NCBI RefSeq assembly: GCF_001659605.2
Contig: NC_035172.2
Coordinates: forward strand, 35,113,016 to 35,177,015
From: Manihot esculenta
Lineage: Eukaryota; Streptophyta; Magnoliopsida; Malpighiales; Euphorbiaceae
Direction: 5' to 3'
Length of the DNA: 64,000 nucleotides
Position 1 is the first letter of the stretch. Each line of letters starts with the position of its first letter. The notes below the pieces were generated by a model that ran no database searches, had not been told where the DNA came from, and saw only the letters and a program-made list of their open reading frames with translations. Positions 24,131 through 34,550 of the stretch are shown here, piece by piece. The position numbers and the translations under genes were made by a program.

Positions 24131-24940
24131 ATTGTATGTATTATGTGATGTTGATATAGAATTATCACTCTTAGAATTATTATAATTTTAGTACTAAATT
24201 TCTTTCTCAAATATTTAATATTAAAATATGTCTCTTCGTATTTTTTTATTTTATAATTTAATTAAATATAAAATCATACATTTAAAAGGGAGTTATTTTT
24301 TAATTAAAAAACAAAATTATAATCAACCATTAGAATGTTATAAACGAAAAACATGTTTCTAATACAATATGATTTTCATAATAATATAAAAAAATGAAAT
24401 ATATATTAATTAATTCATAATATATTTTATTTTAATTATTTTAAATAAGTAAATATTATATTATTTTCATTTTTGAATAAATATATTTTTTATTTTATTT
24501 TTTCTTGTCTAATTTTTATTGTTCTAATTGATGTAGTTATAAAATATGCATATGTATATAAATATTTTTTAAATTTAAATATTATTAAAATTTATTAGAT
24601 TTAATTGTAATTATATTATTTACAATTAAATCAATTATCTAAATTTCATAATCCTTTTTTACCCCTACTTGTAGATGTATGGACCCGCGAAGATGGAAGG
24701 AAGGAAGGAAGGTGAGAGGACAATATGGGAATTTTGATTTGAGTGAGCGCGTGGGGAGCGTGACAGCTTGGGCATTCTGTGGGTTACTTGGACATTGCCA
24801 TCTGAGGCCCAAAATCGTCTCCACTTATTCATCACCAAGCCTAGGCCAGAAGAGGTTTTTCAAAATAATTAAAAACTTTTCAATATTTAAAAAGTTTTAT
24901 ACTTATGTTTTGAATAGGAGTGAAGATTTTATTTTATAAT
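24131..24940. other. Intergenic DNA with a non-repetitive GC-richer patch
   Basis: Mostly AT-rich. At 24675-24860 there is a GGAAGGAAGGAA run followed by about 150 bp of balanced composition with short open frames on both strands. I recognise no protein in it. Confidence 0.5.
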
Positions 24941-24944
24941 TAAA

Positions 24945-25165
24945 ATATCTTTCAATTAAAAAATCAATAAAATTGCATCAAATCAATTAATAATAATAAT
25001 ATATTATTTTTAATAATACAAAAATTTTAGATAATAAAATTGAAATATTTTGATTAAATTTTAGAATATTAAAAATAAAGTGTAAAAAAATAAAAATTTT
25101 ATTAAAAAGTCTAACGGATCAAATCAAACTAAATCATATCAGTTCAATTCAAATAGATTTCTGTC
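24945..25165 (-). repeat. Partial third copy of the GGTTCGG-type element
   Basis: The core block ATTTTGATTAAATTTTAGAATATTAAAAATAAAGTG and the following AT-rich part match the middle of the copies at 23657 and 58733. The GC-rich ends are missing. Confidence 0.5.
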
Positions 25166-25196
25166 CAAAATCGATTGCTTAAAAGAGTATCCTAGG

Positions 25197-25824
25197 TGTT
25201 AGAGTCCTAGAATTCCAGGGATCAAAACTGTAATTTTTCAACAATAGAGTTTTCGAGAAATAATATTGGAATAAATTAATATAAAATATTAGTAAGTTAA
25301 GGGTCGTGTTAGATATCTGAAATTCCCTTTAGATTATTTATTTAGGGAGTGTGTCATTTGAAACATATTGATGTCTCCTCCTGCCACAAGCCAAGTTGTT
25401 CCTAAGGCTATTTACGAGTGACTAGTTGGCCACCAGCAGGAACTGGACCCCAGTTGGTTACCGTAGGCCTACGGAGATTCTGAACTGTGTTTTCACTCCT
25501 TGTAGACCGTCCCCCTGTCTACAAGAGAGGTGAGAATTATCATAACGATGCTATCCATGATAATATATAATTACTATTTTGCCCTCAGAATAAAATAAGT
25601 AGCCTGTTCATGAATTCTCATATTCAATTTTTATCTCTTATGCCTACTGTGAGACTTCTGATTGAATGCTGCCTATTGATTTCGTTATTCCCTTATATAA
25701 CCTCGACTAATTAGGGTATTCACTCACAGGATATCGGGTGATTTCTAAAATTGATTTAACTTGAAAGTATTCAAGTCGAGTGTCACATGGTTCCAAATAA
25801 ATGTCAAAATGCGGGCCCGTAACA
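25197..25824 (+). mobile_element. Candidate solo LTR of another family
   Basis: About 628 bp begins TGTTAGAGTCCTAGAATTCC and ends GCGGGCCCGTAACA, with TG...CA ends. Composition is richer than the flanks, as in an LTR. The flanking pentamers CTAGG and CTAAT match at only three of five positions, so the TSD is decayed or the call is wrong. Confidence 0.4.
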
Positions 25825-26421
25825 CTAATCATGTGAAACTACAAAAAAAAAAAGAAATATAAAATTATACATGAATTTTGTCACAAAATAATATGGTATT
25901 TGGATGCATGTGCTAATGTCAAACCTTATTATATAAAAAATAATTACATTGTTAGAAAACTTAAACATTGGTAACTTCAATGGCAAACATTGGTAATTAT
26001 ATCAAAGACTTTTATGGCCTATACACTTTCACTTTAGTGTAGGTCCCAAATCTAAATTAAATCCCAATAATGTCCAAACCCTAAAAAAGAAATAAGAGTA
26101 GGGTTTGATTTTGTTATCCTCTCCAATCATTTGTTAACCTCTAATTATGTCGTCTCAAGCTATTGCATCATTGCCTTATCACATATGTGGTTTATCCTTT
26201 GAATTTCTACATTCACAAAATAATAGAGTTGTTAATAACTAAATATTGTTTAAAAAATATTTTATTATTTGACTGTTTGGATGTTCTCGAATCTTTTTAA
26301 TTGCTCGTTCGAGAACTATGATATTTGATTTTAAAATTGAATTATTTTATTGTAGTTGAAAAAAATTTCTAGATTAATAGAAAGGAAATTTAATTGAAAC
26401 GAATTAAAATTTTCTTCTATG
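25825..26421. other. AT-rich intergenic DNA
   Basis: No gene or repeat was recognised. Confidence 0.6.
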
Positions 26422-26426
26422 ATTAA

Positions 26427-26886
26427 TGATATTCTGAGATCCGGAGAAAGTAGAGTTAAACAGTGTGTGAACTTATTTTGGAGGCTCAAGTTTTCCTCTT
26501 TTATTCTTTATTCTCTTATTTTCTAGTGACACATAACCTCTGTCACTCTGCTCCAGTACTACATGTCTTTGTCATGCAGAGTCGTGCGTACGGGCGTACC
26601 TGCCTGCCTATCCTCATCAGATAGCCATTTAATTCTCCTTCGATACACGTGGTGGTAGGGCCGTGGCATAACTGGGCCTGCTTTCCTATTCCTAGTTACA
26701 TCAGCGAGGTAGGCTCCCTTCTGGCAGGTATGGGCCTTCGGACAGCCCGGCCTGCCTTAGGCACGAGTTGGGCATGAGGTGGACGGGCTGGCTCACTTAA
26801 TGAGCTCCAAAGGGTTTTGGACCCATCTTTTTTCTCCAAGTCTCGACCTCAGCCCGGCCCGGATGTTAGAGGTCCAGTGTTTATCA
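26427..26886 (-). mobile_element. Solo LTR, Tat/Retand-like family (copy A)
   Basis: This 460-bp LTR begins TGATATTCTGAGATCCGGAG and ends TGTTTATCA on the plus strand. Perfect TSDs ATTAA lie at 26422-26426 and 26887-26891. It resembles the LTRs at 29738 and 41965, including the block near TAGTGACACATAACC and CATTTAATTC. Orientation is set from the PBS position of the full-length relative. Confidence 0.85.
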
Positions 26887-26891
26887 ATTAA

Positions 26892-27484
26892 AAAATATGA
26901 CTCTTTATGCATGTTATACTTGATTCAAAAGATATAACTTAATTAGTAGATTTCCGCCCTTACAATTAGATTGTTGCTATTACATATTGAATATCTAATT
27001 GTGTAAATCTTACAATTTTTTTAAACCGTTATATAATATATCAATAAATGAACAAAAAAGAAGCTAGTGAGTAGTGTCGCTTTTAAATTGGTAGGTAATT
27101 ATTTTGACACATGAATGGATTAGAAAATGAAATGCTAATTAGAAAAGTAGTGTTGTTTAGTGAAACATTTTGATGCCAATTTGTCACTCTTCAAAATTAA
27201 CCAATCACAATTGAGATTAATGGAATCACATAACTTGAAAAGCACATCATTACTCATAACCCCTAACCGCTCCAACCCAACTTGGTAAGCATTATGAATT
27301 TGAGCCTCAAACTAAGCAAAGTTGGATTTGATTAGATTGATTACACACAAATAAAGTAATTTTTAGTTATAATTAACTTATAATTAATATTCCCACCAAC
27401 ATATGTTTTTTATTTTATTTTTCAATATGATTAGCTCTAATCAAAGTCTTAAATTTAAATTTTTTTAATTTTAAATATGACTAC
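26892..27484. other. AT-rich intergenic DNA
   Basis: No gene or repeat was recognised. Confidence 0.6.
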
Positions 27485-27968
27485 TGATGATCTGAAATTC
27501 AGAAAATAGGGTTTTACAGGAATTTTGTGAACTTAGAAAAAACTTAGGTCTAGAGGAGGGTGATTCTCCTTTTATCTATTTTCTTTTGTCTGCTAGTGAA
27601 GTATAACAAATTGTCTATCATTGGACCACCTGTCCCTGCCATAATGATTCGGGCGTACGAGAATATCATATTCCTGCTACATGCATAACGGCCTCTGATT
27701 CTCCATGGGCACGCATGCTGAGGGACCCACCAGACGGATGGATCGGTCTTCTTCTAGGATCCGATCCGGACCGGAAGATAAGATTAAAATTAAGTGCAAA
27801 GATGATCCGTTTGGTAAGTCGTACAGACTGGACGAGCCTGATTGAGGAACTTAGATGAAGTCCGGTCTTAAGGCTGAGTGGGCCGGACTAGGTCCATGCG
27901 GGAGACTTGAAGACCTTCAGATAATGGGCTCGGCTCCAGACCGGAATGAAGAAATCCAGCGATCATCA
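27485..27968 (-). mobile_element. Degraded solo LTR, Tat/Retand-like family (copy B)
   Basis: It starts TGATGATCTGAAATTCAG and ends GCGATCATCA, with the inverted TGATGATC/GATCATCA termini of the family. The flanking pentamers ACTAC and ATTGC differ at two positions, both transitions, so this is an older insertion or an uncertain TSD. Confidence 0.65.
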
Positions 27969-29132
27969 ATTGCTATATTTATTAATAAACTAAAAAATAA
28001 AAATTTTAAATTTTATATATAAATCAGATTTTTTTTTTTGAAATGGATATAAATCAGGTTTAATGCATCTTTTAGGCTAAAGACATTATGTTAACTGATG
28101 TCTATGTGCTGTAAATACTAATCACGTGCATTAAAAAAATAAAACTAATTGCTTAATACTCAATTTTTATAGAGTAATTATATATGCAAAATTAATTTTA
28201 AATTTAATAATTAAAAATAATACAATGAAAATAATTAAGCGGGAAAGGATTTTAGCGGTTTTTTTTGGGGGGAGCCCGGAGGGGGAGGGAACAGGTCGCC
28301 AGATCTATCCACCGAATGAAGCACAGGCGGAGCAGACATAGTACGGTGGAAGTGCCAGGTGACGACACGCGCCACCAATGAGACTGACTGATGAGTAACG
28401 CATGTATTGTCAGCTTAAAAGAACTGCGTCTCCTCTGACAGACCCACCATCCAATGCGTCTGCCTTCTTCCAACATTTTCAATTCTAATTTTTCTATTAT
28501 TATTTTTCCTTTTAAATGTTTTTTTCCCCCAAATATGAGTTATATTAAAATTACTTCATATGCTTTAGTTTTATAAAATTACCGATTCAGTTTCTCAATT
28601 TTCACTAGATCAAATTGGAAAATCTTCATCTATATTTTTAAATAATATTTCTTTTTTAAATTTGACAGAGATAAAAATAAATATTAAATTTTATTTGTAA
28701 ATATAAATAAAAATTTTATTTTTTCAAATATAACCAGAGATGAAAAACCAGTTTACCCAATAAAAATAGGCAATCGAAAATGTGTACACAGCTAGTCTAA
28801 GGCTGTCTCCCCCAGATATTGAAATAGCATGCTGTAACTAATCATTCCCAACTTCAGTCCTTGTTTTTCTTTTTCTTTTTCTTTTTCTTTCTTAATATTA
28901 TGGCCTTAATGTCTTGTCATTTAACTATAAATATATTAAAAAATAAAATTAATTTTAAAAGTATAAAATTAAATAACATTGACTTATATTCTTTGGCCAT
29001 TAAAGATAAACGCTGTGAAAGTTTTTTAAAATAAAATTACTTAAAAGTATTAAGAATTAAAATATATATATATATATATTTTTTATTTTGCAGCTAAAAA
29101 AATTAAAATGTGTATCTTATTAAAGTCAATAA
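27969..29132. other. Intergenic DNA with a GC-rich patch
   Basis: Mostly AT-rich. At 28235-28470 there is a G-run followed by about 200 bp of GC-richer sequence with a 76-codon minus-strand open frame of no known similarity. A TA repeat lies near 29063-29080. Confidence 0.5.
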
Positions 29133-29137
29133 CTAGT

Positions 29138-29574
29138 TGATGACCGCTGGGTTGTACCACCCCAATACGAGGCCAAACCCACAATGACAGGTCTAGTCCA
29201 AACTCACGAAGCTCCTCAAGTGTGTCGGCCCAGACCATTTGGCTTTGAGATCGGGCCTCTATGGAGCCTCAGCCTCTTTACCCCAAGTTCGGCCATGAAA
29301 CTTGGCAGGAGAGGGAATAATCGGTCCAGCCACCTAGCAGTCCTGTTTACACGCGTACCAGGGGGAATTAAATGGCCGTTTAGCATGGAGCAGGCGTCTG
29401 ACGCTTTCGTACGTACGTATCTGTGTGATAGAGACAGGTGGTCCAGTAGTTGTAAGACCATTAGACGTCACTAGCAGACAAAAGAAAAAGAATAAAAGGA
29501 GATGGACACTCTCCTCTCAGATCAAACTTACTCAACTGCTGTAAACTTTTATTTTTCTGGATCTCAAAACATTA
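29138..29574 (+). mobile_element. Solo LTR, Tat/Retand-like family (copy C)
   Basis: A 437-bp LTR in the opposite orientation to copy A begins TGATGACCGC and ends AACATTA on the plus strand. Perfect TSDs CTAGT lie at 29133-29137 and 29575-29579. The open frames inside it (29184-29474 and its shadow) are not genes. Confidence 0.85.
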
Positions 29575-29737
29575 CTAGTTAATTCACATCTTGAGAACAT
29601 AATAAAACAATTTATTTTTACAGTAAGTTATATCAATTTATGTTTAATAAAATTAATTTTTAAAATAAGCTTTAAAATGTATTACTCCATTTAAGCGGGA
29701 TGCATGGTTTAATCAAGCATACAAATATAAATATATA

Positions 29738-30245
29738 CGATGTTCTTAGATCTAAAAAGAGGTAGACTCTAAATATATTTTAGTAAGTTTAGTTTGTATT
29801 TTTTTCTTATTTTTTTATTTTTTTATTTTTTTATTTATTTCTATATTTTAGTAAGTTTAGTTTGTATTTTTTTTTATTTTTTTATTTTTTTATTTATTTC
29901 TTAATGGCGCGTAATTATCGTTCTGCGTTTGTATCCTCCTTCCACAGCTATACTGGCCGTACGCACGGATATATTATATCTTTTTCAATCATCAAACGAC
30001 CATTTAATTCTATCCGGCACTGTGGGGACGCGATATCGAGAGTCACGAAATTTGTTATGTCGCGGGCCAGAGGGATAAATGGGGTTAGGCTTTCCCCGTG
30101 TAGGCTCGAGTCCGGTCTGGCCCCTCAATACGAATTTTAGACTTATACACGAGGCAGATTTGACTGTTGGGTCTTAATAGAGATAAGACTTAGCATTTCC
30201 AATACAGGTCTAATCTGAGCCGGAGTGTTCATGGTCCAGTTATCG
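29738..30245 (-). repeat. Left LTR (3' LTR in element sense) of the Tat-like element
   Basis: It aligns with 41965-42399 through blocks such as GTATCCTCCTTCCACAGCTAT, CCATTTAATTCTATCCG and TGTTGGGTCTTAATAG. It is longer because of a duplicated T-rich stretch (TTTTAGTAAGTTTAGTTTG at 29779 and 29847). The LTR ends are mutated (CG for TG and for CA). Confidence 0.75.
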
Positions 30246-30490
30246 TCAAGTGCCTCTTTACCTGCTCATTAATTATTTCATGATTAATGAGGTGGTAAAA
30301 CCCGAAACTCTAATTATTACTGCGCGACTCTATGAGAGTTCCTGTCAAAACGTCTCCTCTTTGACTTTACCCATTTCAAACTTGTGCTTTTGATATCACT
30401 CACTGGTCTGCCTTTTGTGCTGCTTCTGCTATCTTGCCATTTCTCTTATGATTCCTGCCTTTCTAATTCGAGGGACGTCTTATTCTTCTT
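30246..30490. other. Internal non-coding part of the Tat-like element
   Basis: This lies between the left LTR and the extra ORF. It corresponds to the region next to the 3' LTR in element sense. No feature is recognised beyond pyrimidine-rich tracts. Confidence 0.5.
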
Positions 30491-31630
30491 ATGGATTCTG
30501 CTAAGATTCCTAACGTAGTGAGTCTAGTGTCCTCCATCACCCTTTCATCTCTTTCTCATTACTTCTCTAGCGACTATTCTGACACCACCATCTATAGGAT
30601 TAGGGCATCCCTTCCGAATGAGATGATTGTTCTCCCCTACCCACCGCTGGCGGGTCTAATAGATGCCTAGCAAGGGTGCAATCAGGTCTTTTTTGTCAAA
30701 CAACGCGATTTTGAGCTGACATTTCCTTTTATTCCTTTCTTCATTGAGATCTTTCGTCATTTTAGGATGACTCATCGGATGCTATCCCTCAATTCCATCT
30801 TGTTCATGTGTTGTTTTGAATCTGTTTGCCTGCACTAGGATTTTGCCCCTTTTATTGAGCTATACTGCACCATTTTTCGACTCGTTAGGTCATCCATGGG
30901 TTCTACTACTTTGGTCCTCGGGCTGGGTTGTCCATATGTGTCAGGTATAAGAACTCAATAAAAGGCTGGGCCGAGGCTTCCATTGTCATCAAGCTAAAAA
31001 AGAGCTCGGGGATCAATTGGATGTCTACCTCTCCTGGGGGAGGTCCCCTAGGGTTGTAATGACTTTTCTAGGTTAAACCTAGTGGATCAAGTTTGCCTTC
31101 TTCGACTGACCTCTGAAAATAGGAAGTATGACGTCGAGAAGTGCATATTTATGTCTAACCTGCGGGACTGCAGAAAAACTAGTATTCTTTTCAGGTTTTC
31201 TTTCCCTTTGTGCTTTCCTTTTGTTATTTTGGGCTCTAACTAAATTGGCGCTTTCTTTTCAGCTTCTACGATATCAATGGACTCCATCAAACTCCCGAAG
31301 AATTTCACTCTATCCCGGAAGAGCATGAAGGCGACTCTGGCTGCCTTTAAGGTCAATAAGATTGTAGCAAATGTGACCTAGGAGGTCTTCCAAGCTGCGT
31401 TTCCTGGTTCTGCAGCTTGTAGTTCTGCCCCCACCTCTGCACCTTCTTTGGCTTTGGTGCTCGAGACAGGGAGCTCTCGCTTTGCCTCCTCGAAGACGAC
31501 AGTCCCCTCTAAAGCGTCGGCTTTTGTCAAGACTCCTCCTGCTCCCAAGGAGACACCTAAAGAGCCCATCATGCTCAACGATTCGACCAAGAGCAACTCA
31601 AAAGAGGGTACCAGGGATGAGGTTCATTGA
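30491..31630 (+). pseudogene. Decayed antisense extra ORF of the Tat-like element ('putative gypsy type transposon' family)
   Basis: From ATG 30491 the frame reads MDSAKIPNVVSLVSS... RASLPNEMIVLPYPPLAGLIDA, then PFIPFFIEIFRHF. The pattern recalls the plant 'putative gypsy type transposon' protein family (PF04195-like, from memory). It has in-frame stops at 30668 and 30836. The region 31448-31630 is in the same register and gives a Ser/Ala/Pro-rich tail. The strand is opposite to the element's own transcription, as described for extra ORFs in Tat/Retand elements. The function of this protein in intact relatives is unknown. Confidence 0.6.
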
Positions 31631-31639
31631 CGGTGAACC

Positions 31640-31940
31640 CTTTAGCGGCAGGTGGTACGCTTAGTGGAGTGCTGAGCCCTCTCCGTTGCAGCATCTGGCC
31701 TAGCTAGTGAGCAATGTTCTGTAGCTGGAGAGCCATGTTTTGCAGCTCTTGGTCATATACGGTAGTTCGGGACATAGTCCCTACTGAGTTTGGCAAGGGG
31801 TTAAATAATGTGGCTGGCTGGCTTATTGGGGCGGTTGGACTAGAAAATGAGAAGTATGGTCCTTCCTGAGTCGAACTCAGGTCATTTGGAGAGGTTCCGG
31901 TATGGTTTTCGTCGTGATTAGCTATGTGGATCTCAATGGA
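31640..31940 (-). pseudogene. Gag N-terminal fragment of the Tat-like element
   Basis: Minus-strand reading gives IHIANHDENHTGTSPNDL, then a Ser/Thr/Gln-rich stretch, ending in YDQELQNMALQLQNIAH before a stop. The expected initiator position reads ATT rather than ATG. The fragment ends abruptly beside the extra ORF, so the rest of gag and all of pol were deleted. Confidence 0.55.
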
Positions 31941-32348
31941 TAAAATGAGGATGAGAACTCCAGTGGTGAAAAAGATTTTCTAAGTTTCCTACTGTAATAC
32001 CCGGCTAGACTCCGGTATCGGAATTCCTACCGTCCGGTGGAATTTGGGTGTCGGAAACCTCTAGAAGGGTAAAAGCATGTTTTTATAAAATGTTTTCATG
32101 TATTTTAATGTTTTAAGTATGATTTTAAATAAGTTTTTGCATGAAAATTCTTTAAGGAAAAACCCAGGTTCGGCCACCGAAACTCACTTTCGGCCGCCGA
32201 ACATGCATGGACTTTGGGAGGCACGTTAGGCCCCCGAAAGTCTAAGTGAGGGAAGTGCAGGTTCGGCCGCCGAACCTCATGTTCGGCCGCCGAACATTGC
32301 ATGGATGCGGAGGCACATTCGGCCCCCGAACGTGGCCTGGCCAGCCAC

Positions 32349-32356
32349 TATAAAAG
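32349..32356 (+). promoter_or_regulatory. LTR TATA box, element 2 (copy in 3' LTR at 39997-40004)
   Basis: TATAAAAG is in the same context (CCAGCCAC...AGGG) as in element 1. It is the likely core promoter of the element. Confidence 0.75.
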
Positions 32357-33460
32357 GGTCCCCTTGGTCCGCACGGGCGAGCTTTTTCTCTCCCATTGTC
32401 GGCCAAGGTGAGTCTCCACCGCTCCTCCCTCGATCTTGAGTGTTTCCTTTAGATCTTTCATGGTTTTAACAAGTTTATAACTTCGTTTTGAAGATTAGTG
32501 AGCTTTGAGCAAGTTTTGAGCAAGTTTTGAGCTTGGAGGCCCAAGGAGCTAGATTTCTCCCAACTCCAAGTTAGATCGCCTCAACCCTCGATCTTCAAGA
32601 GGTAAGAGCCGATCTTAAGCTCAATGTATGATTTAAACAAGTTTCATGAAGTTTTAAGGGGGTAGAATGCATGTTAGGGTATATGTTGAACCTATGGGTT
32701 TTTGATGACTTTATGAACAATGTAGCTTGATTGTGTGTGAATGAAGTGTTGTAGATGGGGTATATTCATGTTTGAGGCCCCTAGGAACTTGTATGCATGC
32801 TTTGGTTGAAAAATATGCATGATTTATGGTTTTGGGAGGCAGGAGGTTCATTTGAACCAAGTTTCTGCCATTTGGCAGAAACCAGGTTCGGCAGCCGAAG
32901 GAAGTTTCGGCCGCCGAACCCCTCTTGTGGAGGCAGCTTTCGGCTGCCGAAGGTGCCCCCGAAAAGAGACTTTTGTCTCTGTCTGGCACTTTCGGCCGCC
33001 GAAGGTGCCGCCGAACCTAGCTGAGTTTCGTCTCTGTCCAGGACTTTCGGCCGCCGAAGGTGCCGCCGAAGGTGCCCTGTTCAGCCATTTCATGCATATT
33101 TTCTGTGATGTTTTCATGATGTTTTAGGGGGTTTTTGGGGGATATATTAGAGTTGTGTTTATATATGTTTGGTCCCTCATTGGAGTCCACCTGTGTAGGT
33201 TCGGACCCGAGGAACCGAGGACCCCAGCAGTGAGTGAGCTGCTTCAGTGTCTGGTCAGAGCTAGCCAGAGGTGAGTGGAAACAAGCTTAATGTTTTAAAA
33301 TCAAGCAATTAAATGTTTTGAGCATGTTTCATGCATCATGATGACATGTAATAGGCTGATTGCATTAGTTCACGAATATGTCGCATTGCATTTTATTTTG
33401 TGGTTGTGGGTGAATGCTGTATGATCCAATTAGTCCACGAGACTTAATATATGATATAAC

Positions 33461-33666
33461 AGGAAGACCAGGACCCCATGCTACGGCCTGGCACGAGACT
33501 TTATGTATGTATGACAGGAAGACCAGGACCCCATGCTACGGCCTGGCACGAGGCTTTATATATGTTATGACAGGAAGACCAGGACCCCATGCTACGGCCT
33601 GGCACGAGACTTTATGTATGTATGACAGGAAGACCAGGACCCCATGCTACGGCCTGGCACGAGACT
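33461..33666 (+). repeat. 55-bp tandem repeat x about 4 within the LTR
   Basis: Units starting AGGAAGACCAGGACCCC lie at 33461, 33516, 33572 and 33627 (the last partial), with the same array at 41109-41314 in the 3' LTR. Each unit has CCAGG...CCTGG in inverted order. Element 1 and the solo LTR have a related tandem array at the equivalent place. Confidence 0.9.
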
Positions 33667-34301
33667 ATGTTGGGACTAATTGGTGACAGGTTCACCCTTG
33701 ATGTGAATTGTTTGTGATATGATGCATTCCATGAAAGCATGAATTTTAATATAATGTTTTTAGTTTCTGCTCACTGGGCTTTTAGCTCACCCCTCTCCCC
33801 TAACCCCAGGTTTGCAGGTACGGGATTGATAGAGAAGAAAAGAAGAGAAAAGTCATATGTATGTAATAGTTAGAGTATGTGGACATGACAATGATAAGAA
33901 TGTAATGTAAAGTTTGAACAGTTATGTTTATGTAACTATGTTATTGAGGATAGAGTTGTGCTTGACCATAGTATATGTTAATCCCTTGGTATGTACATGA
34001 TCTTATTTTATGATGTATATGTGAACCAACTCAACACAGGATATATATTGCCCATTGAGGCTTTGATGAAATCCCACAGAGGGATTAATGTTTATGTATA
34101 TGATGAATATAGTGCATGCACAGGTTGAGTTTGGTGAATGAAGAAAAAGAAAAGTTTTTAATTCTTATGTATGTTTGTTGATCATGTATGGGATTAAACA
34201 GGTAAACAGGATGTATGTAGGCTTGCTACGGGTTCCGGCGGCCTTAAGCCGACCTGAATCCTAGCGCCGGTAGCGGTCCGGATTTCCGGGGCGTTACAGA
34301 G

Positions 34302-34313
34302 TGGTATCAGAGC
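34302..34313 (+). promoter_or_regulatory. Primer binding site (initiator Met tRNA type), element 2
   Basis: TGGTATCAGAGC lies three bases after the 5' LTR end, identical to element 1. Confidence 0.9.
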
Positions 34314-34550
34314 CCTAGGTTCATATGGTCGGACCTAGAGTGTCGGGCTCATAGAAGTTATAGAAGGTCAAGCACAATAGGCAAAAATCATGTCCACTAG
34401 GATAGGATGTAGAGTCCTGTTTTGCTATGATTGTATGATATGCCATGATGATATGCTATGTGTGTAATGTAGCTGTGAGGTTCATGCTTGCCGACATGAA
34501 CCATTTAATGCTAAAGTTTATGTGATGTTTACTGTTTCTCAGAAAACAGG

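Larger units (their letters stand above)
31993..34298 (+). repeat. Element 2 5' LTR
   Basis: It starts TGTAATACCCGGC and ends GGGGCGTTACA. It contains the TATA box, six perfect GCC dyads (32189, 32262, 32282, 32906, 32991, 33046) plus variants, and a fourfold tandem repeat. Confidence 0.95.

Noticed and set aside
24679..24939. 86-codon plus frame starting MDPRRWKEGRK
   Set aside because: No similarity, no splice context, and a simple GGAA repeat at the start. Left as unexplained intergenic sequence.
29184..29474. 96-codon frame and its opposite-strand partner
   Set aside because: They lie wholly inside solo LTR copy C, which has perfect TSDs.
33461..33666. Regularly spaced repeats resembling a CRISPR array
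   Set aside because: The units are directly tandem with no unique spacers, lie in a plant LTR and are present in both LTRs.
33414..33686. 90-codon frame made of repeated TGRPGPHATAWHE units
   Set aside because: It is the 55-bp LTR tandem array read through. The repeat is present in both LTRs and is non-coding.
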